From assembly GCA_937960895.1 (NCBI GenBank), contig CALCJD010000117.1, forward strand, positions 10,480 through 74,479: DNA of 64,000 nt, in the 5' to 3' direction. How positions within the stretch are numbered: position 1 is the first letter of the stretch; each line of letters starts with the position of its first letter. The notes beneath the pieces are model-generated. The model ran no database searches. It was not told the origin of the DNA and saw nothing but the letters and a program-made list of their open reading frames with translations. The stretch is from an uncultured Spartobacteria bacterium (GTDB lineage: Bacteria; Verrucomicrobiota; Verrucomicrobiia; Chthoniobacterales; Terrimicrobiaceae). Shown here piece by piece: positions 16,370-25,138 of this stretch. Made by a program: the position numbers and the translations under genes.

Positions 16370-17446
16370 TTACTGCACGACGCCCGGGGGCGCAACGGAT
16401 TTTTCCCGCAGGGACTGCAGCCGTAATTGGCCGCAGGCCGCGGCGATATCGTGGCCCTTTTCCCGCCGGAGGGTGGCCTGAACGCCCCGGTTGGTCAGGA
16501 TGTCCAAAAACCGTTCCTGCACGGGCTGGGGCGGGCGCTCCCAGGGCAGTCCCTCCACGGTGTTGTAGGGGATGAGATTGACCTTGGCATGCAGTCTCCG
16601 GGCATGACCGGCCAGGAGGCGGGCCTGTTCCTCGGAGTCGTTGAGGCCGTTGATGAGGATGTACTCGAAGGTGAGGTACTGCTTCTTGCGGGAGGCGTAG
16701 TGTTCGCAGGCCTGGAGGAGTTCGGCCAGGGGGTATTTGCGATTGACCGGCATGATCTGTCCGCGCACCTCGTCCGTGGCACCGTGCAGCGAAATGGCGA
16801 GCCGGATCTGGAGCGGCTGATCCGCAAAGTCCCGGATGCGGGGCACCACCCCGCTGGTGGAAACGGTGATGTGCCGCGCGCCGAGCCCGATCCCCCACGG
16901 CGCGTTGATGATGCCGATGGCCCGCATGAGGTTGTCGTAATTGGCGAACGGCTCGCCCATGCCCATGAAGACGATGTTGCTGATTTTTTCGCCGCTCAGG
17001 GCCTCCACGGCGAGGAACTGCGCCACGATTTCCCCCGCCGAGAGATGGCGTTTCCATCCGTCGAGTCCGCTGGCGCAGAATTTGCACCCGTAGGCGCATC
17101 CGACCTGGCTGGAAATGCAGATCGTCCGCCGGTCCGAGCGTTCGCCGTAAAGCGCCGGCGAGGCGGGAATGAGCACCGTTTCGACCATCTGGCCGTCAGC
17201 CAGCCGGAAAAGAAACTTGCGGGTGGTATCCTTCGAGCCGGTTTCACGCACCTTTTCCAGCGGACGCAGATGAAACACTTCGGCCAGCCGGGACCGCAGA
17301 GCCGCCGGCATGTTCGTCATGGCGGAAAAATCCGTCACCCGCTTTTTGTAGATCCACTCGCAGAGCTGTCCGGCCCGATAGCGCGGTTCCCCGAGCTTTT
17401 CGATTTCGTCGGACAATTCGTCCCTGGTGAGCGAAAGCAGATCCAT
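16370..17446 (-). CDS. rlmN: 23S rRNA (adenine2503-C2)-methyltransferase / tRNA methyltransferase
   Basis: A 358-residue radical SAM enzyme that makes 2-methyladenosine in 23S rRNA (A2503) and in some tRNAs (A37). The cluster motif CX3CX2C is visible as GCAYGCKFCASG (about residues 109-120), followed by FMGMGEPFANYDNL and the SAM-binding GARHITVSTSGVVP. The C-terminal cysteine required for methyl transfer is present in DIAAACGQLR. The ATG at 17446 gives the normal family length; the in-frame start at 17548 would add 34 arginine/proline-rich residues. It heads the reverse-strand group with the acidic protein and the sigma factor. Confidence 0.97.
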   Translation of the reverse strand: MDLLSLTRDELSDEIEKLGEPRYRAGQLCEWIYKKRVTDFSAMTNMPAALRSRLAEVFHLRPLEKVRETGSKDTTRKFLFRLADGQMVETVLIPASPALYGERSDRRTICISSQVGCAYGCKFCASGLDGWKRHLSAGEIVAQFLAVEALSGEKISNIVFMGMGEPFANYDNLMRAIGIINAPWGIGLGARHITVSTSGVVPRIRDFADQPLQIRLAISLHGATDEVRGQIMPVNRKYPLAELLQACEHYASRKKQYLTFEYILINGLNDSEEQARLLAGHARRLHAKVNLIPYNTVEGLPWERPPQPVQERFLDILTNRGVQATLRREKGHDIAAACGQLRLQSLREKSVAPPGVVQ

Positions 17447-17576
17447 TTTTCCCTGATTTACGCCGGACGGCGGGGAATTTCCACCCCGGACCGTCGGAAA
17501 GCGTCGCCGGAGGGACGCCCTGGCCCGGGGAACCGGGGCCACACGCACATCAGTCCCGATTTTATGAAAAAAGGAC

Positions 17577-18590
17577 CTACCGCACCTCCAGCGGGGTTCC
17601 CTTCACCGCCATCTGGCACAGCAGGAAGGCGTCCCAGTTGGCGAGCCGGATGCAGCCGCTGGATTGGTTGCGTCCAATCTGATCCGGATGGTTGGTGCCG
17701 TGCATCCCGACGCTGCGCCGGTTGATGCCCATCCAGACGATGCCGACGTAATTGTTCGGCCCGGGCGGAATGAGATACGCCTCGTCGCTCGGCACGCCGC
17801 TTTTCAGCACCGATTTGTCATAGCGAAACGTGGGCAGGAGGACGTTGTTCACAACCTTCCAGGTGCCTTCGGGGACGGGAATGGCGGACGACCCCGGGGT
17901 GCAGGGAAAACTCGCCACCAGTTTGTCCTCCAGGTCGTAGACCTCGAGGATCCGCTGGTCGCGGAGGAGGACCAGCCGGTGCGACGGCGTGGGCGCGGGA
18001 GGAACGGGTTCGCCGGCCTTTTCCGCCGCCTTGCGGGCCAGCGCCTCCCCATTGCGCTTTTTGGCCAGGGCCTCGACGTCGCTCATGCGAAACGGCGCCA
18101 CATTCGGCACGCGCAGGACGGTGCCGGGTTCCGGATCGGAGAGACCCGGGTTGAGGTCCTTCAAAAACCTGAGGTCGCAATGATACATCTCCGCCACCGC
18201 CTCCCAGACGCTGGCATACGGCATGCGCTTGAGCTTGGCCTGCTCCGGCGGGGTGGAGGCGGTGGGACCCACCCATTTCAGGTCCTCCTCCGTGACGGTG
18301 TGCGTGGTGTAGGGTTCGGGAATCGAACCGGTGTCAAGGAGGGACCCGGGCGGCAGCCCGTGGACCAGGGCGTACCGGTCGGCGGCCCGTTGTGTGAATT
18401 CCCCGCCCATGCCGTCGATTTTGCCCGGACGGAAATTCGCCTGGTCGAGGAGAATCTGCACACGCGTCATTTCCCTGCGTTCGTCGGAGTCGGGCGGAAA
18501 CGCCTCCAGTCGGGCCGCCTTGGCGGTCGGCGGATTTTTTTGCCCGTAGGCGGTGACGGCAAGAAGGAGACAAAGTACGAACGGTTTCAC
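17577..18590 (-). CDS. L,D-transpeptidase (YkuD/ErfK family)
   Basis: About 337 residues from a proposed GTG at 18590 that gives a signal peptide (VKPFVLCLLLAVTAYGQ). An ATG at 18698 would start within the neighbouring reductase gene and is less likely. A peptidoglycan-binding-like segment follows (QILLDQANFRPGKIDGMGGE), then a LysM-like linker region (about 95-160). The C-terminal YkuD domain (about 205-335) has the catalytic motif HGTNHPDQIGRNQSSGCIRL, with the H...SxGCxR signature. It is periplasmic, making 3-3 cross-links or anchoring proteins to peptidoglycan. Two amidases elsewhere in the window act on the same wall. Confidence 0.9.
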   Translation of the reverse strand: MKPFVLCLLLAVTAYGQKNPPTAKAARLEAFPPDSDERREMTRVQILLDQANFRPGKIDGMGGEFTQRAADRYALVHGLPPGSLLDTGSIPEPYTTHTVTEEDLKWVGPTASTPPEQAKLKRMPYASVWEAVAEMYHCDLRFLKDLNPGLSDPEPGTVLRVPNVAPFRMSDVEALAKKRNGEALARKAAEKAGEPVPPAPTPSHRLVLLRDQRILEVYDLEDKLVASFPCTPGSSAIPVPEGTWKVVNNVLLPTFRYDKSVLKSGVPSDEAYLIPPGPNNYVGIVWMGINRRSVGMHGTNHPDQIGRNQSSGCIRLANWDAFLLCQMAVKGTPLEVR

Positions 18591-18666
18591 AAACGGGACG
18601 GATGGGACGCCCTTCCCCCGATGGCCCGAGGGAAGGTGTCCGGAACATTTTTGGTTCGGCGACGTT

Positions 18667-19665
18667 CTACACCGAACGCAAAATGTTTTCGATCTCATTG
18701 AGTTCCGCGTCCGAAAACCCGAGGTTTTCCACGGCCTTCACGTTTTCCTCGATCTGGCTCACCCGGCTGGCTCCGATGAGCGCGGAGGCCATGACCGGCA
18801 GGCGCAACACCCAGGCAATCGCCATCTGGGCCAGGGACTGCCCGCGCGCCCGGGCGATTGCGTTGAGCGCCCGGATCTTGGCGAGACGTTCCCCGGTGAG
18901 GGCGTCCCTTTTGAGGAATCCATGTTCCTTGGCGACGCGGGAATCGGCGGGAATCTCGTTCAGGTAGCGCGAGGTCAGCAATCCCTGCGCCAGCGGACAG
19001 AAGGCAATGGCGCCCGCGCCGACCTCCTCGAGGACGGTCGGGAGTTTCTCCGTTTCGATCCAGCGGTCGAACATGTGGTAGCACGGCTGGTGAATGAGCA
19101 GCGGCACGCCCATTTCGCGAAGCAAACGGGCCGCCTCGCGGGTCGCCTCCGGACCGTAGGAGGAAATGCCGGCGTAGAGGGCCTTGCCGGAACGCACCGC
19201 GTGGGCAAGCGCTCCCATCGTTTCCTCAAGGGGGGTTTCCGGGTCGAAGCGGTGACTGTAAAAAATGTCGACGTATTCGACCCCGAGACGCCTGAGGCTT
19301 TGGTCCAGGCTGGCGAGGAGATATTTGCGCGAGCCCCACTCCCCGTAGGGTCCGGGCCACATGCCGTAGCCGGCCTTGGTGGAAATGATCAGTTCGTCGC
19401 GATGACCGGCGAGGTCTTCACGGAGGACCCGCCCGAAGTTTCTCTCCGCACTGCCGGGCGGCGGCCCGTAGTTGTTGGCGAGGTCGAAATGGGTGATGCC
19501 CAGATCAAAGGCGCGCAGGATCATGTCCCGGGCGGTGTCCTGATTGTCGACGTCGCCAAAGTTGTGCCAGAGGCCGAGGGAAAGCGCGGGAAGTTTGAGC
19601 CCGCTCCGCCCGCAACGGCGATAGGGCAGAACTTCGTAGCGAGTGGGTGAAGGATCGTGGGGCAT
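18667..19665 (-). CDS. Aldo-keto reductase (YghZ/Gpr-like)
   Basis: A 332-residue NADPH-dependent aldo-keto reductase. Motifs: LGLWHNFGDVDNQDTARDMI near the start, FDLANNYGPPPGSAERNFGR carrying the catalytic Asp/Tyr, the catalytic Lys in ELIISTKAGYGMWPGPYGEW, and the C-terminal cofactor loop VMASALIGASRVSQIEENVK. The pattern is closest to L-glyceraldehyde-3-phosphate reductase (YghZ/Gpr) of the AKR14 class, which detoxifies reactive aldehydes. Assignment to a precise substrate is not certain. It precedes the L,D-transpeptidase on the same strand. Confidence 0.93.
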   Translation of the reverse strand: MPHDPSPTRYEVLPYRRCGRSGLKLPALSLGLWHNFGDVDNQDTARDMILRAFDLGITHFDLANNYGPPPGSAERNFGRVLREDLAGHRDELIISTKAGYGMWPGPYGEWGSRKYLLASLDQSLRRLGVEYVDIFYSHRFDPETPLEETMGALAHAVRSGKALYAGISSYGPEATREAARLLREMGVPLLIHQPCYHMFDRWIETEKLPTVLEEVGAGAIAFCPLAQGLLTSRYLNEIPADSRVAKEHGFLKRDALTGERLAKIRALNAIARARGQSLAQMAIAWVLRLPVMASALIGASRVSQIEENVKAVENLGFSDAELNEIENILRSV

Positions 19666-19764
19666 GGAGGAGGATAAATCGCGAAACGCCTCCGGGAAGC
19701 AAAGGAAATTCCGGGACGTCCTGAGGCACGCCGTTGCACGGGATTTTTCCCGGACCGGAGCCTG

Positions 19765-21432
19765 CTATCCGGTCTTGAGCAACGCCCGCGCGTGGGCCAG
19801 GGCGGAGTCGGATTTTCCGCCGAGCATGCGGGCGATTTCCTCCTCGCGGGACCGGCCGGTGGTTTCGTCGAGCCGGGTGCGGGTGCGGTTGTCCCGGACC
19901 TCCTTGCTCACCACAAAATGACTGGCGGCGCAGGCGGCCACCTGCGGGAGGTGGGTGATGCAGAGCACCTGACGGGAACGTCCGAGCTCGCGCATCTTCT
20001 GTCCGACCTTCGCGGCGATCTCCCCGCCCACATTCGCGTCGATTTCGTCGAAAATGAGCACCGGCACGTCGTCCTGGTCGGCCAGCGCCCCCTTGAGGGC
20101 CAGCATCACGCGGGAGATTTCCCCGCTGGAGGCGATGGCCCTAAGGGGACGCGCGGGTTCGCCGGGATTGGGAGAAAACTGAAATTCGGCCGTCTCGAAA
20201 CCATGCGCGACGGGAGTTTCGTGGGATTCCAGCGCGACGGAAAATTCGGATTTGGCAAAGCCGAGGTCCTTGAGTCCCGCCCGGACCTTCTCGGCAAGTT
20301 TCTTCGCGGCGGCGGCGCGGGCGGCGGTGAGTTTTTTCCCGCGGTCCCGGAGGGTTTTCCCGGCGGCGGCGATGTCGGCGTCGAGCGTATCGCGCCGTTC
20401 CGTCCGGGCGCGCAGCGCGGCCAGCTTTTCCGCGGCCTCGGCATGATACGCCAGCACGGCCTCCAGGGTGTTTCCGTATTTTCGCTTGAGGGTCTGGAGC
20501 ACATCGAGACGGGCTTCGATTTCCTCGAGGTTGGCCGGACCGGATTCGAGGGACGAGGAATAATGCGCCACGGCGCGGGCCAGGTCGTCGGCGGCGGCAA
20601 AGGCCGCCTCGCAGGCGGCGGAGACCGGTTCCGACGCGGGATCCAGGCGGGTCAGCTCCCGGGCCAGCCGGGACAACTCGCCCAGCTGCGAGGTGAGCGA
20701 GTTTTCGTCCTCGGAAACCGCCGCCGCCATCCGGGCGCACAGTTCCCCGATGCGCTGGGAATTGGCCGCCGCCCGTTGCCGCGCCAGCAGGGCTTCCTCC
20801 TCCCCGGGCCGGAGGGCGGCCGCCTCGATCTCCTCCGTCTGATGGGCCAGCAGGTCGATTTCCCGCGCGATGGCCTGTTCACCGCTGAGAATGGCGGCCT
20901 TTTCCTCCTCAAGACGTATCAGCGTCCGGCGCGCCTCGGCCACTTCGGCCCGCAAATCCTCGCTGCCGGCGAAGCGGTCCAACAGCCGGGTCTGCTGGTC
21001 GCGGGAAAAAAGGCTCTGGTGATCGTGTGGTCCGTGCAAATCCACCAGGCGGTCCCCGAGCGCCCGCAGAAGCGCCAGCGTGCAGGGGGAACCGTTGACA
21101 AACTGCCGCCCCGTCCCCTCGGCCGGAAGGGTGCGTTTGACGAGCAGGCGGCCCTCCTCGCAGGGTTCGGCCCCGTGTTCCTCGAGCAGGGCGGTGAGGG
21201 CGGGATCGGTGACATTTTCAAAAACCGCCTCGACCGTGCAGGTGTCCGCACCGGAGCGGATGAGGGACTTGTCGGCGCGTTCGCCGAGCAGGAGGGTCAG
21301 CGCGCCGAGAATGACGGACTTGCCCGCGCCGGTTTCGCCGGTGACGGCCGTGAAGCCCGGCCGGGGTTCCCAGAGCACATCCTCGACCAGGGCGAGATTG
21401 CGAATGCGCAGGGAGGCGAGCGTTGCGGACAT
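19765..21432 (-). CDS. recN: DNA repair protein RecN
   Basis: A 555-residue SMC-like ATPase in double-strand-break repair. It starts MSATLASLRIRNLALVEDVL, with Walker A GFTAVTGETGAGKSVILGAL (about residues 22-41), a long central coiled coil rich in Glu/Ala/Arg (about 155-370), and the C-terminal ATPase lobe with signature ASSGEISRVMLALKGA and Walker B VPVLIFDEIDANVGGEIAAK. The ATG at 21432 is chosen over the in-frame start at 21516, which lies inside the divergent gene. It is divergent from the MBL hydrolase with a gap of only 28 nt, so the promoters overlap. Confidence 0.97.
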   Translation of the reverse strand: MSATLASLRIRNLALVEDVLWEPRPGFTAVTGETGAGKSVILGALTLLLGERADKSLIRSGADTCTVEAVFENVTDPALTALLEEHGAEPCEEGRLLVKRTLPAEGTGRQFVNGSPCTLALLRALGDRLVDLHGPHDHQSLFSRDQQTRLLDRFAGSEDLRAEVAEARRTLIRLEEEKAAILSGEQAIAREIDLLAHQTEEIEAAALRPGEEEALLARQRAAANSQRIGELCARMAAAVSEDENSLTSQLGELSRLARELTRLDPASEPVSAACEAAFAAADDLARAVAHYSSSLESGPANLEEIEARLDVLQTLKRKYGNTLEAVLAYHAEAAEKLAALRARTERRDTLDADIAAAGKTLRDRGKKLTAARAAAAKKLAEKVRAGLKDLGFAKSEFSVALESHETPVAHGFETAEFQFSPNPGEPARPLRAIASSGEISRVMLALKGALADQDDVPVLIFDEIDANVGGEIAAKVGQKMRELGRSRQVLCITHLPQVAACAASHFVVSKEVRDNRTRTRLDETTGRSREEEIARMLGGKSDSALAHARALLKTG

Positions 21433-21460
21433 GCGCGGACTATGGCATGAACTCGGCGCG

Positions 21461-22243
21461 ATGCGGGAGTTGGAAGTTACATTTTTTGGCACGGGCACTT
21501 CGCATGGCGTGCCCATGATCGGCTGTCAATGCCGTGTCTGCACTTCCAGCGATCCGCGCGACCGGCGGTTGCGCGCGTCCATCCACATCCGCACGCCGGA
21601 AATGGTCATCCAGGTGGACACGCCGCCGGATTTTCGCACCCAGTGCCTGCGCGAAGGCGTCACCCGCCTCGACGCGGTGGTGTACACCCATTCGCACACC
21701 GACCACATCCTGGGCTTCGACGACCTGCGCCGCTTCTGCGAGATGGAGGACAAGGTCATGCCCGTTTATGCGGCGGAGCGGACCATGAACGACCTGCGCC
21801 GCGTCTTTCAATACGCCTTCGGCAATGAATTCGCCTACCGCAACTACATCCGTCCGCAGCCCATGGTTTTCGACGGACCGTTCCGGCTGGGCGGCACGGA
21901 GGTGGTGCCGGTGGATCTGCCGCACGGGCGCATGGTGACGACCGGACTGGTTTTCTGCCGGGGTGGAAAAAAACTCCTGGCCTACTTCACGGATTGCGCC
22001 GAGGTCCCGGAAGCGGCCGCCGAGGCCGCCCGGGGTGTGGATACGGTGATCCTCGATGCCCTGCGCCATGCCCCGCACAAAACCCACATGTCCCTGTCCA
22101 TGGCCACCGAGGCGGCGGAACGCATCGGGGCCCGCCGGGTCTATTTCACCCACATGTGCCACGACCTTGGCCACGAGGAAACCGAACGGGAATTGCCGGA
22201 TCACATCCGGCTGGCCTATGATGGATTGCGTTTTGAAATTTAG
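21461..22243 (+). CDS. Metallo-beta-lactamase fold hydrolase (PhnP/RNase Z-like)
   Basis: A 260-residue MBL-fold phosphodiesterase. The zinc motif is YTHSHTDHILGFDDLRRF (HxHxDH). The N-terminal segment GTGTSHGVPMIGCQCRVCTS with a nearby RRLRASIHI is the PhnP-type extra cysteine zinc site. Further ligands are in VDLPHGRMVT and YFTDCAEVPE, with a final FTHMCHDLGHEE. Relatives hydrolyse cyclic or nucleotide phosphodiesters. The ATG at 21461 gives the canonical N terminus; an open frame from 21080 runs through recN. The next gene begins 26 nt before this stop, which suggests co-translation. Confidence 0.92.
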   Translation: MRELEVTFFGTGTSHGVPMIGCQCRVCTSSDPRDRRLRASIHIRTPEMVIQVDTPPDFRTQCLREGVTRLDAVVYTHSHTDHILGFDDLRRFCEMEDKVMPVYAAERTMNDLRRVFQYAFGNEFAYRNYIRPQPMVFDGPFRLGGTEVVPVDLPHGRMVTTGLVFCRGGKKLLAYFTDCAEVPEAAAEAARGVDTVILDALRHAPHKTHMSLSMATEAAERIGARRVYFTHMCHDLGHEETERELPDHIRLAYDGLRFEI

Positions 22244-23798
22244 CCTTTCGGTTCTGGCCGTTCTCATCGCCGCGGGCTGGGCGCTGGCCTCGCCGGAGTC
22301 CGATGCCACCGTGGTCATTTACAATGCGTCGGACCCCACTTCGACGGCGCTGGCGAAATATTATGCGAGCCGGCGGTCCATTCCCGACGACCACCTGGTG
22401 GGGCTGAACACCCCCGCCACGGAGGAAATCAGCCGGGCGGAATACCAGGCCACCATCGCCGTTCCGGTGACGGACATCTTTGCGCGACGCGGCTGGTGGA
22501 CCCTCTCGGGCAAGCGGGTCACGGCCACAAAGGTCCGTTTTGTGGCGCTCATCAAGGGCGTGCCGCTGAAAATCCGCTCGGACGGGCCCGACGTCATCCC
22601 CCGCACCGACCAACCCCCGCAAATCGCCGGCCATGACGAAGCTTCGGTGGACAGCGAGCTCGCCATTCTGGGCCTGGGCCCGCTTCCCCCCGCCGGTTTG
22701 CTGTCAAATCCCTACTACCGCCGCTTCACACCGATCCTGGACGCCCCCATCGATCCGGCGCTGCTCCTGGTGTGCCGTCTGGACGCCCCCAGCGAGGCGA
22801 CGGTGAGGAACATGATCGACACCGCCATCGCCGCCGAACGCGACGGGCTCTGGGGCTGGGCCTACGTGGATTCGCGCGGCATCACCTCCGGGGGCCACGC
22901 GGAAGGGGACAAATGGCTCTCCAACCTGGCCAACGAGATGCGCCAGAAGGGCATTCCCGTATTGTGGGACAAGGCGCCGGAAACGCTGCCCGCCGGGTAC
23001 CCCGTCACCGACGCGGCCGTCTATTACGGATGGTATACCGGATCGGTCAACGGCCCCTTTGCGGATCCGACGTTCCGTTTTCGCCCCGGGGCGATTGCCG
23101 TGCACATCCATTCCTTCAGCGCGGCCACCCTCCGCAATCCCGCCTCCGGCTGGTGCGGACCGCTGCTGGAACGCGGGGCCGCGGTCACCGTGGGCAATGT
23201 TTACGAACCCTATCTTTCCTTCACCACCAATCTCGACGTCCTGCAGGACCGCCTGATGAGCGGTTTCACCTTCGCGGAAAGCGCCTACTGCGCGCTGCGT
23301 GCGGTCTCCTGGATGAATGTGTCCCTCGGCGACCCGCTTTACCGTCCCTACGCCGCATGGAGCTCCCTGGGATCGACCGGCAGGTCCACCAGCTGGCAGC
23401 GGTACCGGGACATCGTGCTGGCCGCCGACGGCAACGTGGTGAAAGCCGCGCCAGCCCTCGAGGCGGCGGCCCGCAAGACCGGAAACAGCATGTTCCTCGA
23501 AGCGCTCGGGGCCGCCCAGGCCGACGCCGGGGAACTTCCCGCCGCCCTCGCTTCCGTCAACCGGGCCCTGTCCATGGACAACAAACCGCTGGTTCGCTTT
23601 CGCCTGATCCTGGAAAAAATCGGCCTCCTCCAGGCCACGAAAAGCCGGTCCGAACTCCGTTCCCTCCTGCTCGCCGAACGCGCCGCCGCCCCCGGCCCGG
23701 AACAGGCCGCGCTCCTCGCCGAAATCACCCTCCGGTTGTTCCCGCCGCCGCCCACGCCAACCCCCTCCGCCTCACCAAAACCCGCGCCCAAAAAATGA
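22218..23798 (+). CDS. TIGR03790-type secreted protein
   Basis: A 526-residue exported protein. Two adjacent ATG codons (22218 and 22221) precede a signal peptide (KFSLSVLAVLIAAGWALAS). It then reads VVIYNASDPTSTALAKYYAS, with YKGVPLKI-like and DSELAILGLG segments that I recognise as the TIGR03790 family, known from PVC-type and other environmental bacteria but of unknown function. A Ser/Pro-rich tail (residues about 505-526) may be a flexible linker. The first 26 nt overlap the MBL gene, and its stop overlaps the next start (ATGA). It belongs to a run ending in PilT ATPases and a transglutaminase protein. Confidence 0.8.
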   Translation: MMDCVLKFSLSVLAVLIAAGWALASPESDATVVIYNASDPTSTALAKYYASRRSIPDDHLVGLNTPATEEISRAEYQATIAVPVTDIFARRGWWTLSGKRVTATKVRFVALIKGVPLKIRSDGPDVIPRTDQPPQIAGHDEASVDSELAILGLGPLPPAGLLSNPYYRRFTPILDAPIDPALLLVCRLDAPSEATVRNMIDTAIAAERDGLWGWAYVDSRGITSGGHAEGDKWLSNLANEMRQKGIPVLWDKAPETLPAGYPVTDAAVYYGWYTGSVNGPFADPTFRFRPGAIAVHIHSFSAATLRNPASGWCGPLLERGAAVTVGNVYEPYLSFTTNLDVLQDRLMSGFTFAESAYCALRAVSWMNVSLGDPLYRPYAAWSSLGSTGRSTSWQRYRDIVLAADGNVVKAAPALEAAARKTGNSMFLEALGAAQADAGELPAALASVNRALSMDNKPLVRFRLILEKIGLLQATKSRSELRSLLLAERAAAPGPEQAALLAEITLRLFPPPPTPTPSASPKPAPKK

Positions 23799-25102
23799 CA
23801 CCGGCGGATCGTTACCGGGAAACCCTGGCTGCCGTGGGCGCCCCCACGGTGCACGAGGGTCCTCCCTCCCGGGAACGTCTGTCCGAACTGGAATTGCAGG
23901 CCCGCATTTACGCCGGCGATTGCGGCATCGCCTGGCGGGGGGAGGACGGCGAAACGGTGGAGGTGGTTCATTTCGGCTCCTGGAACCGGGAGCCCGGACC
24001 CGATTTTTGCGGCGCCCGGGTTCGCATCGACGGTGTGGAGCACACCGGGGACATCGAGGTCGATCCCGACGTGCGCGACTGGGAAAACCACGGACACTCC
24101 CGCAATCCGCATTACAACCGCGTCGTCCTCCACCTGTTCCGCCGCCGCGGTCCCCGACGGTTTTTCACCCGGACGTCCGACCACCGCGCGGTCACCCAGG
24201 TGTGCCTCACCCCCGCCGCCGCGGCGCGCCCCCGCGCCGCCCTGCCCGACCGGGGACTCGACGGGGCGGCGGCCCGCACCCTGATTGAAGCCGCCGCGCA
24301 ATTTCGTTTTCACCGCAAGGCGGAGCGTTTTCAGCGGAGCGTGCGGCTGTGCGGAGCCGGCGACGCGCTTTTTCAGGGCATCGCGACCGGCCTCGGTTAC
24401 AAAAACAACAAGATCCCCTTCCTGCTGGTCGCCCAGCGGGCGGGGTTGGACCGGGCCATGGCCCGCACCGGCGAGGCCCTCCTTTTCGGACTGGCCGGAT
24501 TTCTGCGCGCGGAGGATTTCACCCGCGGCGATGAGGCGGCGCGGAGGTATCTTCGCGAACTCTGGGAAAACTGGTGGACGATTCGCGACGGCGAAGCGCG
24601 TCTCATTCTGGCGGACTCCGCCTGGAAATTCACCGCCGTCCGGCCCGCCAACCATCCCCACCGCCGCATGGGGGCGCTGGCCGCCGTGGCGCGTTCGTTC
24701 CGCCGCCTCGCCCGATGCAAGGACCCTGACGATTTTGAAGGCATCCTCACCGGACTCGGTCATGGCTACTGGAGTTTTCATTACAGTGTCGCCGGCCATC
24801 CGTTGCCGCGTCCGGCCGCGCTGATCGGCGCGGAACGCGCGCGCGAAATCACCGTCAACACCCTCCTGCCCTCGCTGCCCGTCGCCGACGGCTGGCGTCT
24901 TCTCCGGGAATTGCCGGGGGCGGGCCCGAACGAACGCGTGCGCAAGGCCCTCACCTGGATTTGCGGAACCGCGGAGACGGACCTCCTGCGCTCCGCCCTG
25001 CACCAACAGGGACTCCTGCAATTGCACGACGATTTTTTCCCGCGCGACGCCGGGGAAATCTGGCGGGCCTACGCCAAAAGCACCGGCCGCGTCGGGGATT
25101 GA
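23795..25102 (+). CDS. DUF2851 family protein
   Basis: A 435-residue cytoplasmic protein of the DUF2851 type. The conserved block FGSWNREPGPDFCGARVRID (about residues 51-70) and GDIEVDPDVRDWENHGHSRN followed by HYNRVVLHLFRR (about 75-115) match what I know of this family. The acidic and histidine residues (ExD, HGH) could be metal ligands, but no activity is established. The C-terminal half is helical (GDALFQGIATGLGYKNNKIP). The ATG at 23795 overlaps the stop of the upstream gene. A 36-nt gap follows before the first PilT gene, which has its own promoter-like sequence. Confidence 0.8.
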   Translation: MTPADRYRETLAAVGAPTVHEGPPSRERLSELELQARIYAGDCGIAWRGEDGETVEVVHFGSWNREPGPDFCGARVRIDGVEHTGDIEVDPDVRDWENHGHSRNPHYNRVVLHLFRRRGPRRFFTRTSDHRAVTQVCLTPAAAARPRAALPDRGLDGAAARTLIEAAAQFRFHRKAERFQRSVRLCGAGDALFQGIATGLGYKNNKIPFLLVAQRAGLDRAMARTGEALLFGLAGFLRAEDFTRGDEAARRYLRELWENWWTIRDGEARLILADSAWKFTAVRPANHPHRRMGALAAVARSFRRLARCKDPDDFEGILTGLGHGYWSFHYSVAGHPLPRPAALIGAERAREITVNTLLPSLPVADGWRLLRELPGAGPNERVRKALTWICGTAETDLLRSALHQQGLLQLHDDFFPRDAGEIWRAYAKSTGRVGD

Positions 25103-25104
25103 CT

Positions 25105-25131
25105 TTGACCGGGCATACTTTGAAGTAGATT
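25105..25131 (+). promoter_or_regulatory. Putative sigma-70 promoter of the PilT genes
   Basis: TTGACC (25105-25110), 15-nt spacer, TAGATT (25126-25131), then 7 nt to the ATG at 25139. The same two hexamers, with a 16-nt spacer, occur before the bactofilin gene. With the -10 box only 7 nt before the start, the transcript may be leaderless. Confidence 0.4.
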
Positions 25132-25138
25132 TCCGTCA

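Noticed and set aside
19792..21450. 552-residue forward open frame
   Set aside because: It is the shadow of recN on the opposite strand.
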